Below are positions 35,395 to 46,858 of a stretch of DNA of 64,000 bases, piece after piece. This DNA comes from Methylobacter luteus IMV-B-3098 (GTDB lineage Bacteria > Pseudomonadota > Gammaproteobacteria > Methylococcales > Methylomonadaceae). The stretch's first letter is position 1. Each line of letters begins with the position of its first letter. Below the pieces are notes generated by a model that saw only the letters and a program-made list of their open reading frames with translations, made no database searches and was not told the origin of the DNA. The position numbers were made by a program, and so were the translations under genes. Location: NCBI RefSeq assembly GCF_000427625.1, contig NZ_ATYJ01000014.1:248001-312000 (forward strand). Reading direction: 5' to 3'.

Positions 35395-36939
35395 TAATAA
35401 AATTGGTCTAGCATTGGTACGCTGCCGCAAATATAGTGTAGCCTGATTAGATTCAGCATCACCGTCCCGCCAAGTAGTTACCTTGATCTCATCACCAAGC
35501 ATAAATACTGAGAAAAAACCAATGCCGAATTGCCCAACAGCTTCAAAACCTTTCCCTGCTAAGCCTGTCCATTGTTCGCGCAAAGCAGCATCTCGCCACA
35601 AAGACCGGCCAAAATCGAGTAAAACATCAGTCAGCACATAACGGCTCATACCGATGCCATTATCTTGAACATGTAACCACCATGCTCCATCTTCTTCTTT
35701 CAGAAAAATATCGATGCGTCCATGTTCCGGCTTGTTTCTGTATAAGCGACGTGCACGAATAGCATCAGCCGCATTCTGGATAAGTTCTCTCAGAGCCAGA
35801 TGAGGTTCATCGCCATAAAGCTTTGCACCACCGAATCTCTCAATCACACTGCCAACATTTCTTATTTGAAAACTTACATCAACTGGACGCCAGCCTTGCA
35901 CCGGCACATTCTGTACAAATATTGACAAATCTTGTGCCCCTGCCACTCCTTTTGCAAGTAACTCATTCCGGCCATTGTTTTTTAAAATACGATTAGCAGT
36001 ACGAATTTCACGGTCAATCATTGTCATGGTGTCGTAACAACGCCACCATGCATCTGAATCTTTCTCTTCAAAAGCTCGACTGGACCAGTAAAGCTCGTCT
36101 TGGTCATTGATTGCTAAAGACCCTAAATGATTTTGAAAAAGCCAGTGCTCTCTTGATATGCCCGTGGGCTGAATTAAGCTCGTCAACATATCAGGAGCAC
36201 GGCGACTATCAATATGTGCAGCATCAATACAACGAAGCAACATCGCTATTTTTAGACGATCAACTTTCCACTGTGCACTTGCATCCAGACCTAGTGAGCT
36301 AGGTGGAGTAAGAGGTGCGGCATTAGCCCATTCTTGTTCAGCAACAGCCGCATCTTTACCATGACTAGCGGCGATTCTTCCTATATGGGGACCATAGTAA
36401 TTCCGCAGCTCTATATCTTCCATCAAATTGCGCGATTCGCCATCTAGACCTGGCCAGCATTGCATCAGTAATTTCTCAGCTTGTCGAGAATGCAAAAGCC
36501 TGAGAGTCTCAAAGAGCGTCATTTGATATTCTAATACCCCCTTTTTCATTGCATCTTCATCAAAACTTTTTTGTGCAACAAAATCCTTCCATTCTGAAGT
36601 AGCACGCAAACCATCTATGCCATTGGGAAATGCAAAGGTGGAGCAAGCAGCGTCGTGCAACAGGAACGCCATACCGAGAACAAAAGTTTCAGCTGGGTTT
36701 ATATCGAATTCATCACCAATCAATTCATCAGCTATATCCCATAGGCTATCTAAGTGAGTGATATCATGCATCGTCAGATCTGGAAGCTCTTTGGCTATAA
36801 GACCTACAAGCGGCTCCACCGCTGATCGGGCTTTAATAAAAGCTTGACGTAGACGCTCACGCGCTGCTGTATAAGGATCACTATCTCCTTGGTTAGCTAA
36901 ATTTTTCTTCCAAAGATTCGATTGTTTAAAAGTATCCAA
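35395..36939 (-). pseudogene. N-terminal part of an HD-domain plus Hsp90-like (GHKL) ATPase, split by IS1595
   Basis: These 515 codons encode first an HD-type domain with candidate metal ligands His62 (HDITHLDSL), His95-Asp96 (LLHDAAC), His193 (SHGKD) and Asp239 (CIDAAHID). Then comes a GHKL ATPase domain with Glu385/Asn389 (ELIQNAADA), Asp426 in DNGIGMS and GQFGIGFFSVF at 469-479. The IS adds a few foreign codons and a stop at 35386. Without the IS the protein would be 858 residues. Its start is 65 bases downstream of the 296-residue gene, likely one operon. HD-plus-GHKL proteins occur in defence islands, but I know of no established mechanism. Confidence 0.82.
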
Positions 36940-37004
36940 GCTGAGTTTTATCCTAAATTGATCGATGACTAATAATTAAATAGTGATTGTGCATACTAAA
37001 TTAA

Positions 37005-37895
37005 CTACTTATATTTTTCATGCAATGCGGTGAATTTTTTATGGGCATTTTCTCGGTAATACCCCGTTTCCATGTAGCCTTTATCAAAATAATATAGCCA
37101 CCGATCAAGCGCACTAGTTATACCAAAATTATCTCTTTCAGCATCAACACCTTTTAAAAATGCCGCAGGATCATATACCCAATCTTCAGGGTGCCAGGAC
37201 TGATCTCGTCGTCGAAAAAGCCAGCCACGTCCAGATGCCCAAGGTAAATCATAAAGATCCTTAATGAATCCCTCTCCCGCACAAAAAACATCAATTGCTG
37301 GTCGCTTTTTCCATCCATGAATATGAACGGACCGATTAAGTGTAATGGCAATACATGCCGTTAAGTCTGCTCGTGATTTCCAGTACTTGTTAACCCAGCC
37401 ACTACATAAATGATAACGAACCACTGGTTCATTACCGATATAATCAATTTCTTCTTCCAAAACTAACAAGGCATCATTTTGCTTTGAAGAATCAGCCGAT
37501 AGCACCAACTTGGCCATTACTCGATGCTTATCATCGGCAATAAGTTGATCAAGAAACTCGGCATAATCTTCCGGATGTTTATAAAAGTCGTGTGTCTTAT
37601 ATATTTCTTCGTCAACACCTTCCAGCCATTCCAATCGAACCGCAAAAAGCTCACTGACAGATTGCAGCATTTCATGCGTTAGTTTGAGCAAAAGCTTTTC
37701 ATTGCTTGCAACATCAGCCAGCGTTAAGCCATGCCCAAAAAAACGTGGAATTTGATTGCGATGAATACCATGTTTTTCGAATAGGCGGACAAATCGGCTA
37801 GCGATTGAATCAATTTCATGGGATTGTCTATCAGGCATAAAAAGATTCTTAAGACGCTCCAAAATAGATAAGGCGGCATCAATCTGATCAAGCAT
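37005..37895 (-). CDS. Protein of unknown function, partner of the HD/Hsp90-like ATPase
   Basis: This encodes a 296-residue soluble protein without signal or membrane segments. The N-terminal half is helical (IPRFFGHGLTLADVASNEKLLLKLTHEMLQSVSELFAVRLEWLEGVDEEIYKTHDFYK). The C-terminal half is rich in aromatic residues (YHLCSGWVNKYWKSRADL, WASGRGWLFRRRDQSWHPEDWVYDPAAFLKGVDAERDNF). I recognise no catalytic motif. It lies upstream of and co-directional with the split ATPase gene, and about 100 bases after hsdR. A two-gene module with the ATPase is likely by position only. Confidence 0.65.
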   Translation of the reverse strand: MLDQIDAALSILERLKNLFMPDRQSHEIDSIASRFVRLFEKHGIHRNQIPRFFGHGLTLADVASNEKLLLKLTHEMLQSVSELFAVRLEWLEGVDEEIYKTHDFYKHPEDYAEFLDQLIADDKHRVMAKLVLSADSSKQNDALLVLEEEIDYIGNEPVVRYHLCSGWVNKYWKSRADLTACIAITLNRSVHIHGWKKRPAIDVFCAGEGFIKDLYDLPWASGRGWLFRRRDQSWHPEDWVYDPAAFLKGVDAERDNFGITSALDRWLYYFDKGYMETGYYRENAHKKFTALHEKYK

Positions 37896-37994
37896 GATCT
37901 TATACCTTCCCTTTTCTCACGTTACTATCCATAAATTCTTTACCAGCCCCGGCATCAGTTTTTTACCAAACCATACACAAATAACGGACGATCA

Positions 37995-40900
37995 TCATCC
38001 CCTCGTCAACAAATCAAACACAATCTGTGAAAATTTCGCCGCTTTGGCCGGATCGGATAACAACTGCATCATCTGGTTCTGATGCGCCGCACTGCTATCC
38101 AGTATCGCGTCGTCAATAGCCTTTGGAAAGTCACCCAACATGGCCTGTTCAGGGGTATTATTGTCGATCTGCTTCATGACCAGTTCGTTTTCACGGACCT
38201 TGTCTCTGATGGTATAGGCGTAATTGACCAGATCTTTTTCAGTGAGCTGATCGGTAATAAACAGATCATTCAATCGGCTGATAATCTGCGAGAGAAATTC
38301 TTCCTTTTTATCTTTTGGTTTCGCACTACCCAAGCCATCGCCCGGTTGCAGATATTCAGCTGAATCTTCTTTCAGCTTTAAATCCTGTTGGTGAATTTTT
38401 GACAGGCGGTAATGGCTCAGCAGTACGTTATCCAGATCAATTTCATCGTCATCAGGCACTGTTTCACGCAACAGGGGACGCAGATGCCGCGCATATAAGC
38501 TCAGTTTTTCCAACTCCTTGTCATCATAATCCACGATCTGCGACATAAACTCATAAAAGCGCACAAACGTGCCCAAGTCCTTCTTAAATATTTCCAAGGC
38601 ATCCTTCTCCTGCTTACATGACTTAAAGCTGTTCTCCGCATTGGTAATTAATACCGCATCCCCTGTTTTTTTAGTGCGCTCAAACATGTCCTTGGCTTGC
38701 TTGTACGCAGAAACCGCTGACTTATAGCGTTGTTGCCAGCGTTCGACTGCCGGTTTGCAGATATTGGCAATCGCCGCATTGCTTTTACTTTTCTGTAAAA
38801 ATGCCGCACAGAACTGCTCGACCTCATGCCAGTGAAAAATCCCTGCCGCACGCAGTTTATCGAACAGGTCAAAGATGAGATTAGGATCGGAAACATCCGC
38901 TAATTCAGCCGTTTGATAGTAAGGCTGAAATGATTTGAGAATGTCTTCAGGCTCATTAAAGAAATCCAGTACAAAAGTGCCGATTTCCGCCTTGCCAGGA
39001 TAGGTACGGTTTAATCGCGACAGGGTCTGCACGCATTCCACGCCCCCCAGTTTTTTATCCACATACATGGCGCAAAGCTTGGGTTGATCAAACCCGGTCT
39101 GAAACTTATTAGCAACAATCATGACCTGATAGTCGTCAGAATCAAAGGCTTTTCGCATATCACGGCCTTTAAGATTCGGATTCATATTATGCTCGGTAAA
39201 TTTTTGGCCCAGTAAATCTTCGGCATCAGGGTCTTTATCGCTAAATTCGACTTCACTGGAAAATGCCACCATGGCATGAATCTTTTTATAGTCTTTATCA
39301 GCAATATACTTATCGAAAGCCAATTTATAGCGTACCGCCTCTTTGCGTGAACTGGTTACGACCATCGCCTTAGCCTGGCCGCCTAACAACCCCATCACAT
39401 GGTTTTTAAAATGTTCAACAATCACCTGTACTTTTTGTGAAATGTTGTAATCATGCAGGCGTACCCATTGATTGAGTTTGACTCTGGCTTTTTTACTTTC
39501 AACTTCCTGGTCGGCTGCCTGAATTTTTAACGCCAGGTTATAGGCCACTTTATAGTTGATGTAATTTTTCAACACATCCAGAATAAAGCCTTCTTCTATT
39601 GCCTGACGCATGCTGTAGACATGAAAGGCTTCCGGTTTATTGGTTTTAGATGGCGCTTCGTTCGGGTTCGGCAATCGGCCAAATAATTCCAGCGTTTTGG
39701 TTTTGGGTGTTGCGGTGAAAGCGAAATAGCTCAGGTTATTGGAAGCGGGCCGTGCAGCAACAGTAGCATCCAGAATATCTTCGGTGGAAAGCTCTTCATC
39801 CCCTTCCTTGGCCTCCAGCATCAACACTTCCTTTAATTGGCGTGCCGTAGAACCGGTTTGTGAGGAATGCGCCTCATCGGCAATGATCGCGTAATGCCGT
39901 TGTTTTAAGCTGATGCTGTTCTCGATCGCTTTTAAGACATAGGGAAAGGTTTGAATCGTGACAATAATAATTGGTTGTGTGTTTTCCAATGCGGCTGCCA
40001 GCTTTTCTGATTTGGAACCCTCGCCTTCCTTGTTATTGATGCGCCCGACTACGCCATCCACATGCTCAAACTGATAGATCGTATCCTGCAACTGGGCATC
40101 CAGCACTGTTCTATCCGTAACGATAATCACCGAATCAAACTGTTTATTGCCTTTCTGATCATAAAGTGACGATAACTGATGCGCGGTCCAGGCAATGGAA
40201 TTGGATTTACCGGAACCGGCACTGTGCTGAATCAGGTATTTATGCCCAGGACCTTCCGTTCGTGCCGCATTGATCAGTTTGTTAACGACATCCCATTGAT
40301 GATAACGCGGAAAAATCAGCGCTTCTTTTTTATATTTACGTCCATCCCACTCTTCTTTTTCTTCAATCTCTAAATGGACAAAGCGGGCAAGAATATTGAG
40401 CAGATTGTCGGGCAATAACACCTCGTTCCATAAATAATCCGTGGCGTATTGGTTAACATCCTGCGGCACATCATTACCGGCACCGCCATCTTTAGTGCCC
40501 TTGTTAAACGGCAAAAAGAATGTCTTTGCGCCTTCCAGTCGCGTTGTCATGTAGACTTCGTACTGGCTGACCGCAAAATGTACCAAGGCACCGCGTTTAA
40601 ACGTCAGTAACGGCTCCGGGTTTTTAGTGACGGGATCGACAGGAAGGCGCGTAGTCTTGTATTGCTTAATGGCATTCTGTACCGCCTGCTTGAACTCCGA
40701 CTTCAATTCCAATGTGGCCACCGGTAAACCGTTCACAAACAGCACCAGGTCAATACGCCAGGCTTTGGCTTTAGTGTCGGTTTGTGCCAACTGCTCTTCA
40801 GTCGCCCAAGGGCTGTAGACTAGCTCCGGCACGACACGGAGACGGTTCTTTTTATAGCGCGCCCAGGTATCGGGATTTAATTCATGTTCCGGCTTAAACT

Positions 40901-41240
40901 GGCACAGGCTGAAACGAGTACCACGATCACGCAATTCATGCCGCAACACACCCAGAGTGCCAAAGGTACGCATCTCTTTATTGACGGCATTGGGGTCGGC
41001 TTTATTCAGCTGCGAGGCGACACGCTCCAAGAACTTCTGCTCGGGGTTATGAGGGTATAAGGCGCAGAATTTCTGCCACTGCGCATCCTGAGTCTCTTGC
41101 ACAAAGCCTAACAGGTCTTCCGCATACAAAGCCAATTCTCGGTTGTAGTTTTCAGGTTTGCCCAATAACCAGCCATTAGCGGCTAAATGACTAGTTATTT
41201 CATTCTGAAATATAAATTCATTAGCTTTGTTGCTCATCAA
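37995..41240 (-). CDS. hsdR: Type I restriction endonuclease subunit R
   Basis: This encodes a 1081-residue protein. The N-terminal nuclease domain has the PD-(D/E)XK pattern WRIDLVLFVNGLPVATLELK. A superfamily II translocase follows, with Walker A HSAGSGKSNSI and DEAH-type IIADEAHSSQTG, then FTATP and QTGFDQP/QTLSRLNR in the second RecA lobe. HsdR translocates and cleaves unmodified DNA when bound to HsdM2S. The start overlaps the preceding accessory gene by 4 bases, so hsdM-hsdS-accessory-hsdR is one operon transcribed leftward. No break is apparent. Confidence 0.95.
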   Translation of the reverse strand: MMSNKANEFIFQNEITSHLAANGWLLGKPENYNRELALYAEDLLGFVQETQDAQWQKFCALYPHNPEQKFLERVASQLNKADPNAVNKEMRTFGTLGVLRHELRDRGTRFSLCQFKPEHELNPDTWARYKKNRLRVVPELVYSPWATEEQLAQTDTKAKAWRIDLVLFVNGLPVATLELKSEFKQAVQNAIKQYKTTRLPVDPVTKNPEPLLTFKRGALVHFAVSQYEVYMTTRLEGAKTFFLPFNKGTKDGGAGNDVPQDVNQYATDYLWNEVLLPDNLLNILARFVHLEIEEKEEWDGRKYKKEALIFPRYHQWDVVNKLINAARTEGPGHKYLIQHSAGSGKSNSIAWTAHQLSSLYDQKGNKQFDSVIIVTDRTVLDAQLQDTIYQFEHVDGVVGRINNKEGEGSKSEKLAAALENTQPIIIVTIQTFPYVLKAIENSISLKQRHYAIIADEAHSSQTGSTARQLKEVLMLEAKEGDEELSTEDILDATVAARPASNNLSYFAFTATPKTKTLELFGRLPNPNEAPSKTNKPEAFHVYSMRQAIEEGFILDVLKNYINYKVAYNLALKIQAADQEVESKKARVKLNQWVRLHDYNISQKVQVIVEHFKNHVMGLLGGQAKAMVVTSSRKEAVRYKLAFDKYIADKDYKKIHAMVAFSSEVEFSDKDPDAEDLLGQKFTEHNMNPNLKGRDMRKAFDSDDYQVMIVANKFQTGFDQPKLCAMYVDKKLGGVECVQTLSRLNRTYPGKAEIGTFVLDFFNEPEDILKSFQPYYQTAELADVSDPNLIFDLFDKLRAAGIFHWHEVEQFCAAFLQKSKSNAAIANICKPAVERWQQRYKSAVSAYKQAKDMFERTKKTGDAVLITNAENSFKSCKQEKDALEIFKKDLGTFVRFYEFMSQIVDYDDKELEKLSLYARHLRPLLRETVPDDDEIDLDNVLLSHYRLSKIHQQDLKLKEDSAEYLQPGDGLGSAKPKDKKEEFLSQIISRLNDLFITDQLTEKDLVNYAYTIRDKVRENELVMKQIDNNTPEQAMLGDFPKAIDDAILDSSAAHQNQMMQLLSDPAKAAKFSQIVFDLLTRG

Positions 41241-42487
41241 AATTCCATGGATACCCCAAGTGACTGGAGTTCAAGCTCTTCATTGATAATATATTTCTCA
41301 AGCTCTTTTGCTAGACTGAGCTTACCAATTTTTCCTAACCCACCCACCACTTCATTTATAAAGTTTGATTTAGAAAACACATGAAAAAAGCTTTGTTTTT
41401 TCGCTTTTTCCAATCGTTCACCAGTCAAACCCTTAAAGTCACGCTGATGATAGTTATACACAAAATCAAATTCCTCACTGTAGCGATGATCACGCGATAT
41501 ATAGAAAATTGCGCTTAGTTCAGCAATAGCATCTGCACTTAACTTATCAGTCAACGCTGCTAAATATTTATAAGAAGGATCTGGTTTTATCATTCGAGCA
41601 AAACCTTCAATCTCTCTATCAGCTATACGTTCTTTTTTAACATCATAGGCTGTTGCCATTACTTCACGTAATAACTCTTCATTTAAAGAAATAAAGTCAT
41701 GTTCTATGCCAATATTTCCTGCAAATTCTCTATGATTCTTAATGAAATTAACTGCTCTTGAAAATGCGTTATTACTTAAACCCAAGTTTTTACGCCAAAG
41801 TTGTTTAACCTTTTCGAAGTCTTCACTTTTAGCCCAAGTTTTATACGATGGCAGTTCAATTGAAAGTTGTCGCAGTTCATCACGATTCATCTCTTTAGTA
41901 AAAGCATTGAGATTGCGCTCATCAACGATAATTCTGATAAGTTCAAAGAGTTTTAGAATTTTCTCGTCTAAATAATAGACCAGCTTGCCCACTGTAATAA
42001 GATCAACAATGAATTTGCCCTCTAACGTTTGCACACCTTCAACATTTTTAGGGTAACGAAAATCCTGCGCATCTGGATCTGCTTCGTCAAACTGCTTAAC
42101 AATCGGTTTTACGTTTTCAACAATTATTTTCAAACGACGATCGAACTGTGTTTGTATCTCAAATAAATGCCAAAGCTCTTTTAAACTATGGCCATGCAAT
42201 TGCTTTTCATCTGTTTTAATATCACATTCATTTAGCTTGGTAAGAACATGCTTAATACTCAGCTCGATTGCATGCCTGGCAGAGTAAAGAATCGGATGAA
42301 CCAATGTATCTCTCTCATATAACAATTGTTTTTCAAAAATTTGGCTGAGCAATATTTTTGCTGCTTGTAAATAACCCTCAGCATATGTGTGCAGATTATG
42401 AAGACTATTATTCCCCACACAGGCGTTATAAAGACTTGAATGTGTTGGTGTAAAAATATCTAATTTTGTTGGATCAATTTCAGACAT
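41237..42487 (-). CDS. Accessory protein of unknown function between hsdS and hsdR
   Basis: This encodes a 416-residue mostly helical soluble protein. The region around 45-75 ([29 protein letters not shown]) has a HEPN-like feel but lacks a clear R-x4-6-H motif. A C-terminal region ([25 protein letters not shown]) is also unassigned. The ATG at 42487 overlaps the hsdS stop by 8 bases, and its own stop overlaps hsdR. It is therefore translationally embedded in the restriction operon. An accessory role (control of restriction, or an extra effector) is inferred from that alone. Confidence 0.7.
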   Translation of the reverse strand: MSEIDPTKLDIFTPTHSSLYNACVGNNSLHNLHTYAEGYLQAAKILLSQIFEKQLLYERDTLVHPILYSARHAIELSIKHVLTKLNECDIKTDEKQLHGHSLKELWHLFEIQTQFDRRLKIIVENVKPIVKQFDEADPDAQDFRYPKNVEGVQTLEGKFIVDLITVGKLVYYLDEKILKLFELIRIIVDERNLNAFTKEMNRDELRQLSIELPSYKTWAKSEDFEKVKQLWRKNLGLSNNAFSRAVNFIKNHREFAGNIGIEHDFISLNEELLREVMATAYDVKKERIADREIEGFARMIKPDPSYKYLAALTDKLSADAIAELSAIFYISRDHRYSEEFDFVYNYHQRDFKGLTGERLEKAKKQSFFHVFSKSNFINEVVGGLGKIGKLSLAKELEKYIINEELELQSLGVSMEF

Positions 42488-43829
42488 CAGACTGCCCATA
42501 TTTGCTTTTTGGCTTCCAATTGCGCACATCAATTTTACCGGTAACAGCAGCGGAGATTAAGGCAGTGCGGCGTTCATTCAATAATTGAATTTGCTTGTCG
42601 CAGTTTTCAGCAAGCTTATTCATTTTTACCAAAACTTTTTCAATAAAATCTGCTATTTCTAACATCTCAGATTCTGGGGGTTGCGGCAGAATTGCCTTTT
42701 TAAGATCACGGATATTTATACCTTTTACCGCTGCGCCTAATGATCCAATCTCCAGCTGGGAAAATACCGGCGTAGATTCCATTACATATTTCAACCAAAT
42801 ATTGTGAACTCCTTTTTTGGGAGAAATTCTTGCTGCATCTTGTGTTAAATTAGCGCCTTCAATTTCCTTGGGGACAATTTCAACATCACCTATTGTTCCT
42901 CGAATAGAGTAAACCAAATCACCTTCAGCAAGACGACTTCTTGCATAATTTGACTCAATTTCATACGTTGTTTTACACAAAGAATCCAGATTTAACCTTC
43001 CAGGTTTAACGTCCCCCCCTTTAACAATTGCCACGCCATCATCAACATTAGGGCCTGGTAAAACAATTCCGTACATTATTCTTCTGTTCTGATCTACCAA
43101 GTGAGTTAAGTATGTAACACCCCAATGCTCTGGTATTTCACCCAACCATTCAACACCTGAATCACGCATGGGGACATTAGGATGTAAACCCTTGGTCACC
43201 GCATGACTAATGACCACTTGGCGTTTTTCCTTGAGCAGTTGGATCAGCTGCTGTTGTTTTTCGATCAGGACATCGATTTTGGCGGTTTCATGATCGAGGA
43301 AATTGGCGATAGCTTCTTGTTCAAAAACCGAAGGCAGCACTAGAGGTATAGCCCCAAATTGCTCATATGTAATGGATTTGCCGTCCCTTAAGCTATCTGT
43401 TGTTGACTGTAAGGCCGATATAAATGGCTTACTCTTAAACAAGTATCGATAAAATGCAGAAGCAATGTCTTTGATCGCATTTAATACTGTGTAGGCAGGT
43501 GAAACACATCCTTTGTAGCTACTATATTCAATCCCGCCCTCAAAACTTCTTAAGCTTATTACAAAATCATTTTTCTCAACATGCCTGAAAGAGCTTGTCC
43601 CGTTTAACGCAAGCATCACCTTAGAGTCATTCAGCTTCATCATCAGTGACTGAGGTATCACGCCATATTTCTGGCTGGCGGCAAGTTGCTCATCCTGATC
43701 TAAAGCCAACTCACGGCGATTCTTAAAAACTCTTTTACCATCAAAAACATTCCAATGATTCGGAATATTGCCCAACCACTCAACCCTTGATTCCTTATAT
43801 TCAGGATATGTCTGATATTTCCCTGACAT
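42480..43829 (-). CDS. hsdS: Type I restriction-modification specificity subunit S
   Basis: This encodes a 449-residue protein with the two-repeat HsdS layout. The first target-recognition domain begins [21 protein letters not shown] central helical spacer [43 protein letters not shown] follows. The second domain starts [20 protein letters not shown], and the C-terminal helix has [24 protein letters not shown]. It sets the recognition site for HsdM and HsdR. The start overlaps the hsdM stop by 1 base (TAATG-type junction). Both TRDs look complete. Confidence 0.93.
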   Translation of the reverse strand: MSGKYQTYPEYKESRVEWLGNIPNHWNVFDGKRVFKNRRELALDQDEQLAASQKYGVIPQSLMMKLNDSKVMLALNGTSSFRHVEKNDFVISLRSFEGGIEYSSYKGCVSPAYTVLNAIKDIASAFYRYLFKSKPFISALQSTTDSLRDGKSITYEQFGAIPLVLPSVFEQEAIANFLDHETAKIDVLIEKQQQLIQLLKEKRQVVISHAVTKGLHPNVPMRDSGVEWLGEIPEHWGVTYLTHLVDQNRRIMYGIVLPGPNVDDGVAIVKGGDVKPGRLNLDSLCKTTYEIESNYARSRLAEGDLVYSIRGTIGDVEIVPKEIEGANLTQDAARISPKKGVHNIWLKYVMESTPVFSQLEIGSLGAAVKGINIRDLKKAILPQPPESEMLEIADFIEKVLVKMNKLAENCDKQIQLLNERRTALISAAVTGKIDVRNWKPKSKYGQSDV

Positions 43830-46150
43830 TATGAATGCACCTCTTGCAGTAGCTTCATAATATCGGCTGAAACCGCGTCCAGATCCGCATCAATATCGGC
43901 TAAATCCCGTGGCAGCTGATACTGGTAGAAGTGCCGATTAAACGATATTTCATAACCGACGATACCGATCTCCTGATCCTTGTCGTCTTTTTTACCAGCA
44001 TCTATCCAGGCATCGGGCACATGCGGTTGTACTTCTTTGGCAAAGTAGGCTTCATTAACTTCATTAACTGATCTGGAAGGATCAAGGACAACATTTTCAT
44101 TATCGCGCAGGTCACCATCAGCCTGGTATTCGAGCACTTGGCCATTGACTTCAAACAGACCATAGATCGGATTGGCTTTGCCCTTATGCACTTTTTTGAT
44201 GACTTTTTCGGCAACTGGGTTTTTCCAGCTCACCGCATCCGTTATTTGTTTTTTCTCTTTGGCATCTAAGGTAATGGATTGTTTTTTACAGGCGGCTTTT
44301 ACGGCATCATCAAAACCGTTCATATCATCGTGCTGCGCTGTGCCAATAGCCTGTTGCAATTGTCTGACTTTCAGCAGGACTTGTTTTTGGTCTAGCCAGG
44401 TTTTGCGATCCAGCAAGTCTTTAATCTGTTTTTCTTTGAGCTCGGCAAAATGTGTTTTGATGTAGTTGCGGATGGCCTCTTGATGCTCTGTCAAATCACC
44501 ATACAGTTCGCAACCTCCATCATCTGACCAGCTTGTGCCGTACTCGTTATACGCCCATTTCATGGCTGCATTTAAGGGGCCAGGGGCAAAGCGACACTCG
44601 GCAATGCGTTCATCATTGAACTGATACGATAAGCGCAGAGGACGCTCAATGGTGATACGCCGATAGCCGAATTCATAGGTGTTAAAAATTTTGCTGGCAA
44701 AGGTTTTGGGCACTTCGGTTTTTGCGCTGTCTGATTGGCGACCGCGATTGCTTTTCTGTTCAGCAGGTTTATTCAGCTCACGGGCATCAACCGCTTCAAA
44801 ATGCCCAAAAGCACGGGTAATGGTGGCGATGTCTTCTTCATCCATGACATTGCGTTTAGAGCCTAAAGACTTGCGCATTTTGCCGCATAGGTTGACACCA
44901 TTGATCAGCTGCACTTTGCCTTTGCGCTGTGGATCTTTTTTGTTGGATAGCACCCAGACATAAGTAGAAATGCCGGTGTTGTAGAACATGTCGGTGGGCA
45001 GCGCGACAATGGCTTCCAACAGGTCGGCTTCGAGAATATAACGGCGGATTTCCGACTCACCGGAACCAGCGCCACCGGTAAACAGCGGTGAGCCGTTCAG
45101 GATAATGCCGATACGGGCACCTCCTTCCGAGGCATCTCTTAGCTTATTGATCAGGTGCAACAGGAATAACAACGAACCGTCCGATACTCTGGGCAGGCCC
45201 GGCCCAAAGCGACCCTCAAAACCTTTAAGTGTGTATTCGTCTTTGATGTCCTGCTCAATCTTTTTCCAGTCAACACCAAACGGTGGATTGGAAAGCATGT
45301 AATCGAATTTATTGGTGTAGAGTTGATCATTCGACAGGGTATTGCCCAGTTTGATATTGCTAACATCCTGGCCTTTGATCAACATGTCGGCTTTACAGAT
45401 GGCATAACTCTCAGGGTTGAGTTCCTGGCCAAAAGCGCGCATGACTGCCTGCGGATTTAACTCATGTACATATTCCATGCCCGAGGAAAGAAAGCCGCCC
45501 GTGCCTGCGGTGGGATCATAGATAGTGCGGATAATGCCCGGCTTGGTTAAGGCGTCATCATCTTCCATAAACACCAGTGAAGTGGTCAGACGGACAATAT
45601 CACGCGGGGTAAAGTGTTCTCCGGCTGTTTCATTCGAGCCTTCCGCAAAACGACGGATCAGTTCTTCAAATACCAAGCCCATCTCATAATTGGAGATTGC
45701 CTTGGGGCTTAAATCGGTTTGCCTGACCTTTTGCACGATTTTGTAGAGCAGGTTGGCATCGTTCAGCTGACCGATAAACTCGGCAAACTTGAAGTGCTCA
45801 AAAATCTCGCGAGCATCTTTAGAGAAACCTTGAATATAGGATTCCAGGTTGCTCTTGATACCGGACTCACCCAGTTTGGAAAGATCCATTTTTGAGATGT
45901 TAAAAAATGACAAACCTCCGGTGGCGCGTAATAGCAATTTCTCCTGCACCTCTTCCGGCAAGCCCATTTTCAGGACTTTATCATGCTCGGCCAACACCTG
46001 CTCCTTGCTTTCTTCCAATACACATTCAAGGCGGCGCAATAGGGTAAACGGCAGGATGATACGACCGTACTGGCTTTGCTTAAAATCACCGCGTAATAAA
46101 TCGGCTAGGGACCAGATATAGGCCGCGAGATTGTTGGTTCTTTGAGTCAT
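43829..46150 (-). CDS. hsdM: Type I restriction-modification N6-adenine methyltransferase subunit M
   Basis: This encodes a 773-residue protein. The N-terminal HsdM helical domain ([35 protein letters not shown]) is followed by the methyltransferase domain with the SAM motif [10 protein letters not shown] and the catalytic NPPFG. The C-terminal extension (about 480-773) is longer than in the classical EcoKI subunit and has charged, helical character. It is the first gene of the operon. The upstream non-coding 46151-46300 region should hold the promoter. Confidence 0.94.
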   Translation of the reverse strand: MTQRTNNLAAYIWSLADLLRGDFKQSQYGRIILPFTLLRRLECVLEESKEQVLAEHDKVLKMGLPEEVQEKLLLRATGGLSFFNISKMDLSKLGESGIKSNLESYIQGFSKDAREIFEHFKFAEFIGQLNDANLLYKIVQKVRQTDLSPKAISNYEMGLVFEELIRRFAEGSNETAGEHFTPRDIVRLTTSLVFMEDDDALTKPGIIRTIYDPTAGTGGFLSSGMEYVHELNPQAVMRAFGQELNPESYAICKADMLIKGQDVSNIKLGNTLSNDQLYTNKFDYMLSNPPFGVDWKKIEQDIKDEYTLKGFEGRFGPGLPRVSDGSLLFLLHLINKLRDASEGGARIGIILNGSPLFTGGAGSGESEIRRYILEADLLEAIVALPTDMFYNTGISTYVWVLSNKKDPQRKGKVQLINGVNLCGKMRKSLGSKRNVMDEEDIATITRAFGHFEAVDARELNKPAEQKSNRGRQSDSAKTEVPKTFASKIFNTYEFGYRRITIERPLRLSYQFNDERIAECRFAPGPLNAAMKWAYNEYGTSWSDDGGCELYGDLTEHQEAIRNYIKTHFAELKEKQIKDLLDRKTWLDQKQVLLKVRQLQQAIGTAQHDDMNGFDDAVKAACKKQSITLDAKEKKQITDAVSWKNPVAEKVIKKVHKGKANPIYGLFEVNGQVLEYQADGDLRDNENVVLDPSRSVNEVNEAYFAKEVQPHVPDAWIDAGKKDDKDQEIGIVGYEISFNRHFYQYQLPRDLADIDADLDAVSADIMKLLQEVHS

Positions 46151-46690
46151 TACTACCTTTCCAATAAATACTAAGTCCAGTCTGGTTATTTTTCCGTAGA
46201 CGCTGGGATTTGTTGTTGGCTCACTTCAGGGCAATACCCTTCCATAGTGTTTTGATGCTTAATCAATTCCATTTAAACTGAGTTTAGCCAATCAGGGATA
46301 CTGTTATCATGAGGATGCATCATTCTGTTCAAATGATGCAGCTTGAATTAGTCTTGATACCGAGATTTAAATTTATAGGTATGAATATCAAATACTGCAC
46401 AGACTGCTCTCTCTTGCTTTGGAATTACGTGAATCAGAACTACCGCAATTTTTTCATATTTATCTAAAAATTGCTGAGTAATTACTATTTTCCCAAGCAA
46501 AGCCTTTTTATTTAGTTAATGTGTTTACAGACCGCACAATCAATGTCTGTATAGGGCTCATGTCGGAAGATTCAGCCTACCTATCGTTGATAGACTTTAA
46601 TCTCGCTTTCATGCTTTTTAGGGATGAGTACGGTAATAAGGCTACGAGCGGGTGGAGTTGACTGCCAGCCTTCCAGCCTATTTTAAGCGT
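46151..46690. other. Non-coding stretch of 0.5 kb upstream of hsdM
   Basis: This AT-rich stretch has no supported gene. It should contain the promoter of the hsdMSR operon near 46151-46250. I see no convincing RNA gene or repeat. Confidence 0.35.
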
Positions 46691-46858
46691 TTAAGTGCTA
46701 TCTAATTTCTTTTCTGGCTTACTCCTGTTGTCATTCAACTGTTGAATGATATCGTTTAGCCACTGCTTAGTAGCTTCGCAACTTTCCTGTGACGGCTGCT
46801 GTTCATTCTTTTCTAGCTGATGAACTTCAAGCTTTGCCAATCTAGTTTTTAGGCTCAT
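46691..46858 (-). CDS. Small hypothetical protein downstream of the DUF5681 gene
   Basis: This encodes a 55-residue charged, helical protein (MSLKTRLAKLEVHQLEKNEQQP...), coiled-coil-like. The ATG at 46858 overlaps the end of the upstream DUF5681-type gene by 17 bases, which is the best evidence that it is real. Function unknown. Confidence 0.5.
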   Translation of the reverse strand: MSLKTRLAKLEVHQLEKNEQQPSQESCEATKQWLNDIIQQLNDNRSKPEKKLDST

